Positions 7,795-15,692 of a DNA stretch of 32,415 nt are shown here, in pieces (position 1 is the stretch's first letter; each line of letters opens with the position of its first letter). The position numbers and the translations under genes are program-made. The notes under the pieces are model-generated. The model was given only the letters and a program-made list of their open reading frames with translations, ran no database searches and was not told the DNA's origin. Source of the DNA: an uncultured Collinsella sp. (lineage in GTDB: Bacteria > Actinomycetota > Coriobacteriia > Coriobacteriales > Coriobacteriaceae); contig UQIQ01000019.1 in assembly GCA_900541185.1 (NCBI GenBank), positions 1 to 32,415 on the forward strand, in the 5' to 3' direction.

Positions 7795-9090
7795 ATGCTC
7801 GCCTTTTTACAAACCAACACACCCATCGTGATCTTCAACCAGATTGTCGTCACGCTGCTCACGGTCTGCTTTCTGTACCAGGTGGTCTTCTTTGTCATTG
7901 GCGCTCTTCGTGGCGAGGTCGCGCCTCCCAAGGCCAAAAAACTCCATCGCTATGCCTTTTTTATCGCGGCGCATAATGAGGAGGCCGTGATCGCCAACCT
8001 CGTTCGCTCCATCAAGGACCAGGATTATCCGTCCGAGCTCATCGAGGTTTTCGTGGTCGCCGATGCCTGCACCGACAACACGGCGCAGCTCGCGCGCGAG
8101 GCCGGTGCCATTGTTTACGAGCGCAATGACCTGGCCCGCAAGGGCAAGAGCTGGGTCATGGACTTTGGCTTCGACCGCATTCTCAACGAGTATCCCGACA
8201 CGTTTGAGGGCTACTTTATCTTCGATGCCGATAACGTTATCTCCCGCGATTACGTTTCCAAGATGAATGATGCCTTTGACCAGGGCTTCCATGTGGTCAC
8301 GAGCTATCGCAATTCCAAGAACTTCGGCAGCTCGTGGATCTCGGCTGCTAATGCCACGTGGTATCTACGCGAGGCGCGCTTCCTCAACAACGCGCGTAAT
8401 ATCTGCAAGACGTCCTGCGCTGTTTCGGGTTCGGGCTACCTCATCTCCGCCAGCGTTATCGAGGGCATGCACGGTTGGCAGTTCCACACGCTGACCGAGG
8501 ACATTCAGTTCACCACGTTCTGCGCCATTCACGGCATTCGCATTGGCTATGCGCCGGCGGAGTTCTTTGACGAACAACCCGTGACGTTTAAGGCGTCCTG
8601 GAAACAGCGCATGCGTTGGACCAAAGGCTTCTACCAGGTGTTCTTTACTTACGGTAAGCACCTGGTCAAGTCGACCTTCCGCTACCATCGCTTTGCCGCC
8701 TACGACATGTTCATGACGATCGCCCCGGGTATGCTGCTGTCCCTGATCTCCATGCTCGCCAATGCGACGTTCCTGATCGTGGGTGGACTCTCGCACGGCT
8801 TTTTGGCTACCGAAGTCGAGATGCAGGCCTGTGCCGCTTCGCTCATTATGACCTTCGCCATGATGTATCTGACTTTCTTTATCCTGGCGCTGCTCACGAC
8901 TATCTTTGAGTACAAGCACATTCACTGCGCGCAAAAGTGGCGTCTGGTGACTAACCTGTTTACCTTCCCGATCTTTATGTTCAGCTATATCCCCATCACG
9001 GTGGCCGCGCTGTTCCTGAAGGTCGACTGGGTCCCGACGCAGCACGCCGTCAGCGTTACCCTTGACGAGGTCATGCAAGGCGCCAAATAA
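7795..9090 (+). CDS. Membrane glycosyltransferase family 2 protein
   Basis: 431 residues. The ATG at 7795 follows GGGAG with six bases of spacing and is preferred to a TTG at 7780. One N-terminal membrane helix (about residues 13-36) precedes a GT-A domain: FFIAAHNEEAVIANLVRSIK, the nucleotide-binding Asp in VVADACTDNT, a DXD-like FDADNV, the acceptor-side TEDIQF and the KQRMRW motif of processive GT2 enzymes. Three or four C-terminal membrane helices follow (about residues 303-420). This layout resembles cellulose/hyaluronan-synthase-like and poly-GlcNAc-type enzymes, so a role in an envelope polysaccharide or glycolipid is likely. The sugar donor and product cannot be named. No partner polysaccharide genes lie nearby. 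Confidence 0.88.
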   Translation: MLAFLQTNTPIVIFNQIVVTLLTVCFLYQVVFFVIGALRGEVAPPKAKKLHRYAFFIAAHNEEAVIANLVRSIKDQDYPSELIEVFVVADACTDNTAQLAREAGAIVYERNDLARKGKSWVMDFGFDRILNEYPDTFEGYFIFDADNVISRDYVSKMNDAFDQGFHVVTSYRNSKNFGSSWISAANATWYLREARFLNNARNICKTSCAVSGSGYLISASVIEGMHGWQFHTLTEDIQFTTFCAIHGIRIGYAPAEFFDEQPVTFKASWKQRMRWTKGFYQVFFTYGKHLVKSTFRYHRFAAYDMFMTIAPGMLLSLISMLANATFLIVGGLSHGFLATEVEMQACAASLIMTFAMMYLTFFILALLTTIFEYKHIHCAQKWRLVTNLFTFPIFMFSYIPITVAALFLKVDWVPTQHAVSVTLDEVMQGAK

Positions 9091-9098
9091 CCACCACC

Positions 9099-9139
9099 AA
9101 AACCACCGCAAAGGGGACAGGCACCTTTGTGGTGGTTTT
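9099..9139. terminator. Terminator hairpin with GGGGACAG loop
   Basis: AAAACCACCGCAAAGG (9099-9114) pairs with CCTTTGTGGTGGTTTT (9124-9139), with one G-U wobble, around the loop GGACAGGCA. It lies directly after the glycosyltransferase stop. The arms and loop closely resemble the element at 1456-1495. Confidence 0.8.
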
Positions 9140-9171
9140 TGCTTTTGAGCAGCTGCTCAAGGAGGTTTTCG

Positions 9172-9594
9172 ATGATCTATATCCCGTTTTGGATTTGCAT
9201 CTTTGCCGGCGTGGCAATTGATGCCCGAGAGCGACGGTTTCCCAATGGGCTTGCCGGCGCATGTGCCGTGGCGGCGTTGGCGGGCGTTTGGCTCGACCTC
9301 GGTTTGAACACAGCGCTTGACCACGCCGGTCTTGCGGTCATCGTCTACCTTGGCCTTGTGCTTACCGAGTCGCTCTGGCGTAGAGTTCGCCACGCTCCTG
9401 GCATTGGCATGGGGGACGTCAAGGCACTCTTTGCCCTTTGTACCTTCGATCCCCTGGGCGGCGTTGTCGCGTTTGCGGTTGCGCTCCTGACCCTTGCCGT
9501 CGCTTGCCTCATCGCAAAATCGCGCTCCCTGCCATTGCTCCCGTTTTTAGTGCCGATTTTTGCCATAATCGAGGTCGTGGGCTGCACTTTGTAA
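9172..9594 (+). CDS. Small A24-type prepilin peptidase-like protein
   Basis: 140 residues, almost entirely hydrophobic with about four or five membrane segments. The start at 9172 follows a strong GGAGG (9161-9165). The two aspartyl-protease motifs of the type IV prepilin peptidase family are present: DARERRFPN near the N-terminus (DxRxxxIPN type) and GIGMGDVKAL (GxGDxK type). The N-terminal methyltransferase domain of PilD-type enzymes is absent, which is normal for short TadV/CpaA-like members. The natural substrate would be a prepilin or pseudopilin, but no pilin, ATPase or secretin gene is in this window. It may instead process substrates encoded elsewhere. Confidence 0.82.
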   Translation: MIYIPFWICIFAGVAIDARERRFPNGLAGACAVAALAGVWLDLGLNTALDHAGLAVIVYLGLVLTESLWRRVRHAPGIGMGDVKALFALCTFDPLGGVVAFAVALLTLAVACLIAKSRSLPLLPFLVPIFAIIEVVGCTL

Positions 9595-9625
9595 CCGATT
9601 GCGCATCCTTTTTAAGGAGCATGCC

Positions 9626-10873
9626 ATGGAATCTAATCAAGAAACGGCCGTCATTAAGGCGCGCATGGACCGTATTCCCTCGGCGTTGTCGCCCGAGCTT
9701 GTCGAGCGCATTGCCGCCGATCGTGCTTCGGGCTATATCAACCCGTATCGTTGCAACGATGATCAGGTCATTCGTCGTATTGATCGCGCCGCCGACAAAG
9801 GCACGCTTATGCGTCCGGCGTTTATGCGCGATACCGAAAAGATACTTCATCTTCCGGCGTACACCCGTTATGCAGGCAAAACGCAGGTCTTTAGCTTCCG
9901 TAGCAATGATGATCTTTCACGCCGCGGTTTGCACGTACAGCTTGTCTCCCGCATTGCGCGCGATATCGGTCGCGCCCTGGGGCTCAATTGCGATCTGATC
10001 GAGGCGATTGGCCTGGGTCACGACTTGGGACACACGCCTTTCGGCCATGCCGGCGAGCGCTTTCTCAACGATATCTATCATGAGCGTACGGGGCGTTATT
10101 TTTTCCATAACGTGCAGTCGGTTCGCGTGCTCGACGCGTTGTATGGCCGCAACGTGTCGCTCCAGACGCTCGACGGCGTGCTATGCCATAACGGCGAGTA
10201 CGAGCAGCGTGTGTTTGAGCTCTCGGACATGGGCTCCTTTGACCAGTTTGACCAGACGGTTGAGGATTGCATTGCCACGGGCTATAGCGCAATTGAGCAT
10301 CTGCGTCCCATGACGCTCGAGGGCTGCGTCGTTCGCATCTCGGATATTCTTGCCTACGTCGGTCGTGACCGTCAGGATGCGATCGCGGCGGGCCTGCTTT
10401 CGCCCGACGCTTTTGATGATGGCCGGGGCGGTGCCTACAACAGTTGGATCCTCACGCATGCCTCCATCGATATCGTTGAGCACAGCTATGGTAAGCCGCG
10501 CATCGAGATGAGCGAGGACCTGTTTGAGGAAATTCGCCGAGCCAAGCGCGAGAACTACGAGAAGATCTATAGCAAGGGCGGTATCGAAGGCGATTCCGAG
10601 GCGGAGCTGCGCGAGGCGTTCGTAAAGCTCTACGACCGTTGCCTGCGGGATCTAAACAGTGGCGACGAGTCCTCTTACATCTTTAAGCACCATATTTCGC
10701 GCATTGAACAGCAGCTTTCCTACTATGATCGCACCTATGCCTGGCAGGACGACAAGGATCAAGCCGTGGTGGATTATATCACGAGCATGACGGACGGTTA
10801 TTTCTGCGAACTGACGAGCAAGCTGTTCCCTGGTCTGGAGTTTCCGCACCGTACCTATATTAACGAACGGTAG
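9626..10873 (+). CDS. HD-domain phosphohydrolase, dGTPase-like
   Basis: 415 residues. The ATG at 9626 follows AAGGAG (9614-9619). The family fold is shown by GLHVQLVSRIARDIGRALGL (His103), the HD pair in GLGHDLGHTPFGHAGE (His132-Asp133), and the downstream metal ligand in RISDILAYVGRD. Deoxyguanosinetriphosphate triphosphohydrolases cleave dNTPs to the nucleoside and tripolyphosphate. This protein is recognisable but diverged: the N-terminal block normally reading RLTHSLEV is RRGLHVQLV here. The exact nucleotide preference is therefore uncertain. It sits between the prepilin-peptidase-like gene and rarA, all on the same strand. Confidence 0.82.
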   Translation: MESNQETAVIKARMDRIPSALSPELVERIAADRASGYINPYRCNDDQVIRRIDRAADKGTLMRPAFMRDTEKILHLPAYTRYAGKTQVFSFRSNDDLSRRGLHVQLVSRIARDIGRALGLNCDLIEAIGLGHDLGHTPFGHAGERFLNDIYHERTGRYFFHNVQSVRVLDALYGRNVSLQTLDGVLCHNGEYEQRVFELSDMGSFDQFDQTVEDCIATGYSAIEHLRPMTLEGCVVRISDILAYVGRDRQDAIAAGLLSPDAFDDGRGGAYNSWILTHASIDIVEHSYGKPRIEMSEDLFEEIRRAKRENYEKIYSKGGIEGDSEAELREAFVKLYDRCLRDLNSGDESSYIFKHHISRIEQQLSYYDRTYAWQDDKDQAVVDYITSMTDGYFCELTSKLFPGLEFPHRTYINER

Positions 10874-10888
10874 TTCGTATTAATTCGG

Positions 10889-10894
10889 TATACT
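10889..10894 (+). promoter_or_regulatory. Candidate -10 box for rarA
   Basis: TATACT at 10889-10894 lies about 35-40 nt before the rarA start, in the short gap after the HD-protein gene. No convincing -35 is seen. Confidence 0.35.
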
Positions 10895-10927
10895 GTTAGT
10901 GGAAAACGTATTTGATTGATACACGGG

Positions 10928-12283
10928 ATGACTATGGACGACCTTTTTTCTGCTTCGACGCGCGAGCGTTCCTTTCAGAATGCGCCGCTTGCGGTGCGCA
11001 TGCGCCCCAATTCGCTCGACGAGTACGTGGGCCAGCAAAAGGCCGTCGGTAAGGGTTCATGGCTGCGTGCCGCGATCGAGCACGACGTGCTTTCGAGCGT
11101 GATTCTGTACGGGCCTGCCGGTACGGGCAAGACGACGCTGGCCCACATTATCGCCAACCATACCAAGAGCGAGTTTGTCGAGGTCAGCGCCGTCACGGGT
11201 ACCGTGAAGGACCTGCGTCGCGTGATTGATGAGGCCAAGACGCGCCTGAATACGTACGACCGTCGCACCATTCTATTTATCGATGAGATTCACCGCTTCT
11301 CTAAGTCGCAGCAGGATGCCCTGCTGCATGCAGTTGAGAACCGTACCGTCATTATGATTGGCGCTACGACAGAGAACCCGTACTTTGAGGTCAACTCGGC
11401 ACTGTTGTCGCGCGGGCGCGTGGTGGAGCTTGAACATCTGAAGGATGAGGATATCGCCACGCTTATTGAGCGTGCGCTCGAGGCACCACAGGGCTTGAAC
11501 GGAAAGTTCTCGGCCGATGAGGTTACGGTCAAGACCATTTGCACGCTGGCAGCGGGTGACGCTCGCTCGGCGCTCACGACGCTCGAGCTTGCGAGCGAGA
11601 TTGCCGTCACGCGTCCCGATACCGAGGGAACGCCAGCGCCTGCGGCGGGGGAGCGCTATCCCATCACCGTGGATGACGTGAAGATTGCCAACCCGCGTCG
11701 CGGCTTTATGTATGACAAAAACGGCGACATGCACTACGACATCATCAGTGCGTTCATCAAGTCCATGCGCGGTAGTGACCCCGATGCCACGATCTATTGG
11801 CTCGCGCGCATGATCGATGCTGGGGAGGATCCTAAGTTTATCGCTCGCCGCATTATGATTCACGCTTCTGAGGATGTTGGCAACGCCGACCCGCAGGCGC
11901 TTTTGGTGGCGCATGCCGCGTTTAAGTCTGCCGAGGTCATTGGCTATCCCGAGTGCCGCATTAACCTGGCTCAGGCTGCACTCTATGTGTGCTTGGCGCC
12001 AAAATCCAACGCGTGTGAGGCTTCGATCGATGCGGCGCTGGCCGATATCCATTCTAGTGGGCTTCGCGAGGTGCCGAGTTATCTGCGCGATCGCCATCGC
12101 CCGGGCAGCGATGAATACGGTGTGTATAAGTATCCACATGATTATCCCGAAGGCTGGGTCGATCAGCGCTATTTGCCCGAAGGCTTGGAACGCGGTGCAT
12201 TTTGGCAGCCTGCCGGGCGCGGCTGGGAAGAGTGGCGCGTAGAGCAAAGCGAACGAGACCGCAGCGGGAATGCACCGAGGTAG
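10928..12283 (+). CDS. rarA: Replication-associated recombination protein A (RarA/MgsA AAA+ ATPase)
   Basis: 451 residues if the ATG at 10928 is used; ATG 10934 is almost equally good, and the TTG at 10916 is less likely. The N-terminus PLAVRMRPNSLDEYVGQ is typical. Walker A is GPAGTGKTT (about residues 62-70), Walker B is ILFIDEIHRF, and sensor 1 is IGATTENPYFEVNSALLSR. The C-terminal tetramerisation region carries KSMRGSDPDATIYWLARM and an end (YKYPHDYPEGWVDQRYLP) highly characteristic of MgsA/RarA. The protein acts at stalled replication forks with clamp-loader-like ATPase activity. A 100-nt gap with its own promoter-like sequence separates it from the next gene. Confidence 0.95.
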   Translation: MTMDDLFSASTRERSFQNAPLAVRMRPNSLDEYVGQQKAVGKGSWLRAAIEHDVLSSVILYGPAGTGKTTLAHIIANHTKSEFVEVSAVTGTVKDLRRVIDEAKTRLNTYDRRTILFIDEIHRFSKSQQDALLHAVENRTVIMIGATTENPYFEVNSALLSRGRVVELEHLKDEDIATLIERALEAPQGLNGKFSADEVTVKTICTLAAGDARSALTTLELASEIAVTRPDTEGTPAPAAGERYPITVDDVKIANPRRGFMYDKNGDMHYDIISAFIKSMRGSDPDATIYWLARMIDAGEDPKFIARRIMIHASEDVGNADPQALLVAHAAFKSAEVIGYPECRINLAQAALYVCLAPKSNACEASIDAALADIHSSGLREVPSYLRDRHRPGSDEYGVYKYPHDYPEGWVDQRYLPEGLERGAFWQPAGRGWEEWRVEQSERDRSGNAPR

Positions 12284-12293
12284 CTGCTGATAA

Positions 12294-12304
12294 TTTTGTC
12301 CCAC
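12294..12304 (+). repeat. Single arm of the GTGGGACAAAA palindrome
   Basis: TTTTGTCCCAC here is identical to the right arm of the hairpin at 28909-28941, but no matching left arm lies nearby. It may be a decayed element or coincidence. Confidence 0.35.
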
Positions 12305-12314
12305 GTTGCTGCTC

Positions 12315-12345
12315 TTGGCATGTTCGGTCCCCTTTGGGGTACCAT
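12315..12345 (+). promoter_or_regulatory. Candidate promoter for the DUF948-sigma cluster
   Basis: TTGGCA (12315-12320) and TACCAT (12340-12345) are separated by 19 nt, slightly longer than ideal, about 40 nt before the DUF948-like gene. Confidence 0.35.
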
Positions 12346-12383
12346 GAAAAGCGTCTGTATTTCGATTCTTCCGGGAGGCTTGT

Positions 12384-12971
12384 ATGAGTCCCATTCAAAT
12401 CGCCCTGCTGCTGCTCGCCGTTGCCGGCGTGTGGGCCATCGCTGAGCTCGCGCTTACCCTGCGCAAGACCCGCAATGTTGTCGACTCGCTCGATAAGACC
12501 GTGAACGACCTCAACAACACCATCGCCGAGGCTCAGCCTGTGGTGGCAAAGCTCGATGGCGCTGTCGATGAGCTTACGCCGGCGCTTGCCCAGATGGAGC
12601 CGCTGCTTAAGTCGAGCAAGACGGCAGTTGATGCCCTTACCTCCAATCTCGTAGAGGTCGAAGCCGTGGTTCGCGACATTTCCGAGGTTACGGGCAGCAT
12701 GGCCGAGGCCAGCAATGCTGTGTCGAGCGTGACCGACTCTGCCGCCGGTGCTGTGCAGAAGCTCTTCAATAAGGTGAAGGCTCCTGCAGCCGACGCCGAT
12801 CGCAAGCTCGCCGCTGCCGCTGCGGAGGCCGAGCAGCCTACCGAGCGCATCCTAATTGGCGAGGACGAGGCCGCCGCGGGCGACGATGATGGTCAGAAGT
12901 CTGTATCCAAGCCGGCTCAGTATTACACCTATACGCCCGCCGAGACCTCTGAGGAGTCCTGCGATGAGTAG
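12384..12971 (+). CDS. DUF948-like membrane-anchored coiled-coil protein
   Basis: 195 residues, ATG preceded by GGGAGG. There is one N-terminal membrane helix (about residues 4-24, IQIALLLLAVAGVWAIAELA). A long heptad-like region with repeated hydrophobic spacing follows (TRNVVDSLDKTVNDLNNTIA to about residue 130), then an acidic, Ala-rich low-complexity tail. This matches the organisation of DUF948/YtxH-like general stress proteins. The function is unknown. Its coding end overlaps the start of the anti-sigma-like gene by eight bases, so it is co-expressed with the stress-type sigma factor; a role linked to envelope or general stress is an inference. Confidence 0.75.
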   Translation: MSPIQIALLLLAVAGVWAIAELALTLRKTRNVVDSLDKTVNDLNNTIAEAQPVVAKLDGAVDELTPALAQMEPLLKSSKTAVDALTSNLVEVEAVVRDISEVTGSMAEASNAVSSVTDSAAGAVQKLFNKVKAPAADADRKLAAAAAEAEQPTERILIGEDEAAAGDDDGQKSVSKPAQYYTYTPAETSEESCDE

Positions 12972-13341
12972 CGAAGCAACCTGCCCTATCACGCTGACCG
13001 TTGCCGGTGACCCGCGTCTCGCTCGCCTTGTGCGCATGACGGCAGCCAACGTTGGTGCCCTGTGCTCTATGTCTGTCGATCGCATCGAGGACATCCGCAT
13101 GGCTGCTGAGGAGGCTTTCATCTTTGGTTGCACCGCGGTCGACTGCGATGACATCACCATCAAATTCGATGTCGATGAGACCCACGTTGGCATGACTATT
13201 ACCTTTGGCGACCAGGCTACGGTCGATGAAGACGACCAGGCTGCGGTGTATGCCGAGCTCATCCTCGCGAGCGTGTGCGACTCCTACGAAAAGACTACGG
13301 CGCCCCTGACGCTTTCCCTCGACCTCAAGGCGGATATCTAA
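12964..13341 (+). CDS. RsbW-like anti-sigma factor homologue, degenerate ATP site
   Basis: 125 residues, ATG at 12964 overlapping the previous stop. It is assigned to the GHKL ATPase/anti-sigma group by context (directly upstream of a SigB/SigF-type sigma factor) and by the helix RIEDIRMAAEEAF (residues 40-52), which corresponds to the N-box DIKIAVSEACTNA of RsbW/SpoIIAB. The usual Asn of that box is Phe54 (EEAFIFGC), and no clear DxGxG G1 box or later glycine-rich lid is visible (DVDETHVGMTITFGD instead). It may therefore bind the sigma factor without ATP or kinase activity. No anti-anti-sigma (STAS) gene lies beside it. Family membership is moderately sure and function is inferred. Confidence 0.65.
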   Translation: MSSEATCPITLTVAGDPRLARLVRMTAANVGALCSMSVDRIEDIRMAAEEAFIFGCTAVDCDDITIKFDVDETHVGMTITFGDQATVDEDDQAAVYAELILASVCDSYEKTTAPLTLSLDLKADI

Positions 13342-13342
13342 T

Positions 13343-14134
13343 ATGACCGAACGTTCCCGGAGCGGCAAGACCGCTTGGGACAAGGAGAAAACCCGCGAGC
13401 TGTTTCGTCGCTACAAAGAAACCGGTGATCCGGACGCGCGCGAGCAGCTCGTCATGTCCCATATGAACCTGGTAAGGTTTCTTGCCAACAAATTTAAGAA
13501 TCGCGGCGAGCCGCTCGACGACCTCATGCAGGTCGGCTATCTGGGTTTGCTCAAGGCTATCGACCGCTTTGACCCCGAGCGCGGGCTCGAGTTCACGACG
13601 TTTGCAACACCCACTATCCTGGGCGAGATCAAACGCCATTTTCGCGACAAGGGCTGGAGCGTGCGCGTACCTCGTCGTCTGCAGGAGCTCTCGGCCAAGG
13701 TCAACCAAGCTACTGACAAACTTACCAACGAGCTGCAGCGTTCGCCCAAGGTTGAGGAGATCGCTGAGTATCTAGATGTGACTGTCGATGAGGTCCTCGA
13801 GGCTATGGAATCGTCTTCGGCCTATACCTCGGTGCCCATCGAGGCTCCTGGTGCGTCCGATTCCGACGATGCCCCCTCGATTCTCGACCGTTACGCCGAC
13901 GACGACAACGAGCTCGACTTTACCGATGACCGCCTAGTGATCGAGGAAGCCATCCGTGATTTCTCGCCGCGCGAGCGCGAGGTGATCGAGCTGCGCTTTG
14001 TGAAGGGCATGACCCAGATCGAGATCGCCAAGAAGCTTGGTATTTCTCAGGTGCAGGTTTCGCGTCTGCTGCGCCGCACGCTTAAGAAGATTCAGGACAA
14101 GATCGACCCCGACGGAGTGATGATTCGTTCATGA
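13343..14134 (+). CDS. SigB/SigF-type RNA polymerase sigma factor
   Basis: 263 residues, starting two bases after the anti-sigma-like stop. Region 2 (about residues 25-100) contains LMQVGYLGLLKAIDRFDPERG and FTTFATPTILGEIKRHFRD, diagnostic of the SigB/SigF/SigG group. Region 3 (about 105-165) carries VPRRLQELSAKVNQATDKL. Region 4 (about 200-252) ends with the helix-turn-helix KGMTQIEIAKKLGISQVQVSRLLRRTLKKI. An acidic linker (DSDDAP...DDDNELD) separates regions 3 and 4. Relatives direct general stress or sporulation programmes; in a Coriobacteriia-like host a stress role is more likely. It overlaps the permease gene by four bases. Confidence 0.93.
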   Translation: MTERSRSGKTAWDKEKTRELFRRYKETGDPDAREQLVMSHMNLVRFLANKFKNRGEPLDDLMQVGYLGLLKAIDRFDPERGLEFTTFATPTILGEIKRHFRDKGWSVRVPRRLQELSAKVNQATDKLTNELQRSPKVEEIAEYLDVTVDEVLEAMESSSAYTSVPIEAPGASDSDDAPSILDRYADDDNELDFTDDRLVIEEAIRDFSPREREVIELRFVKGMTQIEIAKKLGISQVQVSRLLRRTLKKIQDKIDPDGVMIRS

Positions 14135-15540
14135 GTGAGCACCCCCAACAAACCGATCGCGTGCTGCGCGACACTCGCATTCTGACGCTGCGCATTTGGG
14201 CTGTTGTCGGCTGCATTGTCATCGCCGCTGTCATCTTTAACCTTATGGGCATCCTGGCGCCGGTTATTGAGTTTCTTGCCGTCGGCTCCATCATTGCCTT
14301 TGTGATGTCCCCGATCACCAACTGGCTCGAGCACCATGGCGTCGGCCGTGGCATCGGTTCGCTTATCGCGCTTATTGTTGTTGTTGCCGTGCTCGTCGGT
14401 GTCGTTTGCATCTTGTCGCCGATTCTCTTTGGTCAGATCATGGAAGTCCTGAGCCGCCTGCCCGAGCAGCTTCGTGTTGCAGGTGGCGATCTCAACGAGA
14501 TGAGCTCGCATGCAAAGACGCTCAACAACACGCCGCTCAAGGAGTATTTGGACGATAATCTTTCGTCGCTGGTTGCCGTGGCATCGAGGTATGTGTCTCA
14601 GATTGCCGCCGAGCTTGGTCGTGGTGTGTTCCCACTCATCACCAATACGGCCTCGCGGCTGTTCGTTATCTTCCTTGGCCTGGTTCTTGCCTACTGGATG
14701 GCCTGCGACTACCCTCGCATGCACCACGAGATTTGCACCATCATCGGTCAGGAGAAGGAGACCTCGTACCGCTTTATGGTCGCCATCCTTTCTCGCTCTG
14801 TCGGCGGCTACATGCGCGGTATGGTCGTGACGTCCATCTGCGGTGGTTTCCTCGCCTTTATCGGTTTTATGATCATCGGCCATCCGTATGCGGCGCTCAT
14901 GGCTATCTTTACCGGCATCATGCATTTGGTTCCGGTCGTCGGTCCCTGGGTGAGCGCAGCAATCGCCACAGTGCTCGGTTTCATGTTCAGCCCCATGTTG
15001 GCGTTATGGACGCTCATCGTGACGATGGTCGCGCAAAACGTCACCGATAACGTCATTTCGCCCAAGGTCATGCAGAGCTCGGTGCAGGTGCATCCCATCA
15101 TGAGCCTCACGGCGCTCGTTATTGGCTCGGCACTCATGGGCCCCATCGGCATGATTATTGCCATCCCGCTTTGTGCGGCCCTCAAGGGTATCTTCGTGTA
15201 CTACTTCGAGAATGAGACCGGCCGACAGCTTGTGGCCTATGACGGCGCCGTGTTTAAGGGCACGCCGTACCGCGATGCCGATGGCAACCCGGTCGCCGCC
15301 TACGACGCGCTCGGCGACGACACCTTCATCTACGAGTCCGAGCTCATCGGCAACGAGACTGCGCCCGAGGCCAAGGCCATGCCCAAGCCCGATCTCGATA
15401 ATCCCTGGATCAAGCTCTCTGGTCTGCAGCCCGATGCGACGGGCTTCTTCAAGAACCCCTTCGCTAAGGATGACGATTCCAACACGGATGACGACACCAA
15501 AACCGGCATCGACGGCTCCATGGACGATGATGACAACTAG
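14131..15540 (+). CDS. AI-2E family transporter (PerM/YhhT-like)
   Basis: 469 residues beginning in an ATGA overlap with the sigma-factor gene. Paired N-terminal helices (about 22-85), a soluble helical segment (about 100-160), and further helices to about residue 350 follow the UPF0118/AI-2E pattern. The family signatures are HLVPVVGPWVSAAIATVLGF and AQNVTDNVISPKVMQSSVQVHPIMSL. A soluble C-terminal tail of about 115 residues ends in a strongly acidic run (DDDSNTDDDTKTGIDGSMDD). Members have been linked to autoinducer-2 or ion/proton transport; the substrate here is unknown. Coupling to the sigma factor suggests stress-associated expression. Confidence 0.88.
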   Translation: MSEHPQQTDRVLRDTRILTLRIWAVVGCIVIAAVIFNLMGILAPVIEFLAVGSIIAFVMSPITNWLEHHGVGRGIGSLIALIVVVAVLVGVVCILSPILFGQIMEVLSRLPEQLRVAGGDLNEMSSHAKTLNNTPLKEYLDDNLSSLVAVASRYVSQIAAELGRGVFPLITNTASRLFVIFLGLVLAYWMACDYPRMHHEICTIIGQEKETSYRFMVAILSRSVGGYMRGMVVTSICGGFLAFIGFMIIGHPYAALMAIFTGIMHLVPVVGPWVSAAIATVLGFMFSPMLALWTLIVTMVAQNVTDNVISPKVMQSSVQVHPIMSLTALVIGSALMGPIGMIIAIPLCAALKGIFVYYFENETGRQLVAYDGAVFKGTPYRDADGNPVAAYDALGDDTFIYESELIGNETAPEAKAMPKPDLDNPWIKLSGLQPDATGFFKNPFAKDDDSNTDDDTKTGIDGSMDDDDN

Positions 15541-15590
15541 CGGGGTAATTCGGATTAATATTCATACGCGCTAACATGCAATTTCGCTGA

Positions 15591-15620
15591 AGGGCCGGCA
15601 TTGTGCCGGCCCTCTTTTTT
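15591..15620 (+). terminator. Terminator after the AI-2E transporter gene
   Basis: AGGGCCGGCA (15591-15600), loop TTG, TGCCGGCCCT (15604-15613), then CTTTTTT. The 10-bp GC-rich stem closes the DUF948-sigma-permease transcript. Confidence 0.85.
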
Positions 15621-15646
15621 GCACTTGCGCGGTGGGATGGTAATAT
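15618..15646 (+). promoter_or_regulatory. Candidate alaS promoter
   Basis: TTTGCA (15618-15623), a 17-nt spacer and TAATAT (15641-15646). The -35 overlaps the T-tract of the preceding terminator. The leader to the alaS start would be only about 40 nt, leaving no room for a T-box. Confidence 0.55.
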
Positions 15647-15692
15647 CGTTACGTTTGAACTGTTTCGATGTGAAACCGAGGAGATTCCCTCT

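Noticed and set aside
15603..15692. N-terminal extension of AlaRS
   Set aside because: It would begin in the terminator loop and cross the promoter; the ATG at 15693 matches the family start.
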